64,000 nucleotides of DNA, taken from positions 1 through 64,000 of the forward strand of contig JAKSRR010000018.1 in assembly GCA_024403455.1 (NCBI GenBank), given 5' to 3'. This DNA comes from Lachnospiraceae bacterium (GTDB taxonomy: Bacteria > Bacillota > Clostridia > Lachnospirales > Lachnospiraceae). The notes beneath the pieces were generated by a model. That model made no database searches. It saw only the letters and a program-made list of their open reading frames with translations, and had not been told where the DNA came from. Below, one piece after another: positions 63,116-64,000 of the stretch (its first letter is position 1; each line of letters opens with the position of its first letter). The position numbers were made by a program, and so were the translations under genes.

Positions 63116-64000
63116 CTAGGCAATTATGAATGCCCGAAGAATGCTTGGTCTCTCATACTGCCTTTTTCCCGCCCCCAGTCCTACTGCCTGAATGGTGTAG
63201 GATTCCGGCAAGTCTTTCGTTGTACAAATAGCTGCCACAGCTGCCGCGCCGGTGGGCGTAACCATCTCTCCAACCTGGCTAACCCTTTTTAGTGCAATCC
63301 CATTTTCGCAAGCAATATTTACTACTGCCGGTACTGGTACTGGCAAAATTCCGTGCTGGCATCTGACAGAGCCAGTGCCCTCACATAGATGCGGTACAAT
63401 CACCTGCTCTATGGAATACTTTTTCATCAAATCATCCACGCAGTAAGCAATCGCAATCACATCCACAATAGAATCGATGGCACCTACCTCATGGAAATGT
63501 ACATTTTCCAATGCTTCACCATGAGCCTTCGCTTCGGCTCTGGCAATAATCTCAAAAATCTTTACAGCAATAGCTTTTGCCCCATCAGAAATTTCTGTCT
63601 GTGCAATAATTGCCTCTATATCCTTTAAGCCTCTATGACTGTGGTGATGTCCATGTTCATGATGATGTTCATGGGAATGCTCATGGTGGCGCTCACCTTC
63701 ATGATCGTGGTGATGGTGATGTTCACCCTCATGGTGATCATCATGGGTGTGGTGATGATGGTGTTCATCCATATCGGCCATCTTTCCATCTAGGTGACCA
63801 TACAGATATGCCATATCGTGGTCGTGATTCTCTTCCTCCAGAACCACATCAAAATCCAAACAGCGTAGCCCTGCTTTCTTCACAGAAGAAATCTGAATCT
63901 TATAGCCATCGGCTGGTATGGTTGCAAGGGCCTTTAATAAGCCTTCTTGATCTGCCCCCAAATCCAAAAGTGCGGCAACAGTCATATCTCCGCTGATTCC
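63116..64000 (-). CDS. larC: Nickel-pincer cofactor synthesis protein LarC, N-terminal part (cut by window edge)
   Basis: The frame is open through the right edge; the last codons give GISGDMTVAALLDLGAD, the usual LarC start a few residues after the N-terminus. A His-rich insertion (about 63610-63790) contains more than 30 His and is typical of this nickel-handling family. NVHFHEVGAIDSIVDVIA, CEGTGSV and GEMVTPTGAAAVAAI are LarC1 blocks. The frame stops after RPSILRAFIIA, where the LarC2 part should begin; none of the three frames downstream continues it. LarC inserts nickel into the pincer cofactor. Either LarC2 is encoded elsewhere or this is a LarC1-only form. Confidence 0.9.
   Translation of the reverse strand, partial: GISGDMTVAALLDLGADQEGLLKALATIPADGYKIQISSVKKAGLRCLDFDVVLEEENHDHDMAYLYGHLDGKMADMDEHHHHHTHDDHHEGEHHHHHDHEGERHHEHSHEHHHEHGHHHSHRGLKDIEAIIAQTEISDGAKAIAVKIFEIIARAEAKAHGEALENVHFHEVGAIDSIVDVIAIAYCVDDLMKKYSIEQVIVPHLCEGTGSVRCQHGILPVPVPAVVNIACENGIALKRVSQVGEMVTPTGAAAVAAICTTKDLPESYTIQAVGLGAGKRQYERPSILRAFIIA

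Noticed and set aside
63610-63996. 128-codon plus-strand frame rich in His/Asp/Gly
   Set aside because: It is the mirror of the His-rich part of larC; the composition comes from repeated GTG/ATG triplets on the other strand.

Overview
The window looks like a chromosomal segment of an anaerobic, low-to-mid GC Clostridium-class Firmicute, most likely a Lachnospiraceae member of the Butyrivibrio/Roseburia type. The evidence is AGGAGG-type ribosome binding sites, a cellobiose phosphorylase, a PPi-dependent phosphofructokinase of the long type, a monomeric [FeFe] hydrogenase, a formate/nitrite channel, isc-type Fe-S genes under an Rrf2 regulator, and many large hybrid sensor kinases. Family placement is inference; there is no rRNA in the window. 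Nearly all genes lie on the minus strand; only the GH25, MBOAT, pgi and rrf2 genes are on the plus strand.

Layout. 1-260: 43-bp tandem repeats and a hairpin. 268-7620: a DUF362 ferredoxin, a kinase/response-regulator pair, a lipid kinase-like gene and an HD-GYP protein. 7718-7881: tRNA-Gly and tRNA-Pro behind a consensus promoter. 7952-12243: glycosyltransferase, secreted transglutaminase-like protein and GH25 lysozyme. 12251-17873: a compact operon for tRNA t6A (tsaE, tsaB, rimI, tsaD) with rnz and ispD. 18095-23352: [FeFe] hydrogenase, MBL-fold hydrolase, GT4 glycosyltransferase, polytopic membrane protein. 23457-27698: a PolC-like fragment gene, an HD hydrolase, MscL with a zinc ribbon, a thioesterase, an MBOAT protein. 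27819-36526: an apparent operon GGDEF - PurF paralogue - repeat lipoprotein - radical SAM/SPASM - serine acetyltransferase - hybrid kinase. 36658-47384: carbohydrate genes (cellobiose phosphorylase, PPi-PFK, pgi, 1-PFK) with a GT-C-like protein, a LytTR regulator and a CgeB-like glycosyltransferase. 47568-49604: a chemoreceptor. 49853-58034: sulfur trafficking (cysK, metY, iscU, iscS, rrf2, mnmA, a rhodanese-PP-loop fusion) interrupted by a formate/nitrite channel. 58101-64000: a third hybrid kinase, a DUF1295 methyltransferase/reductase-like protein and a lar cluster (larE, two small membrane proteins, larC).

The most interesting items are two. First, a small lipoprotein-like peptide with three copies of an E-N-x-x-V-x-VYGPPED repeat is translationally coupled (TAATG) to a radical SAM/SPASM enzyme, which suggests a peptide-modification system. 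Second, the metY leader carries a 35-codon ORF ending Met-Cys-Cys-Tyr-stop, with a terminator hairpin and a mutually exclusive 10-bp antiterminator, behind a promoter overlapping a 29-bp element that recurs (26/29) between iscS and its Rrf2 regulator. This points to double control of sulfur assimilation by an Fe-S regulator and by cysteine-sensitive attenuation. All functional assignments are from reading motifs; no searches were run.
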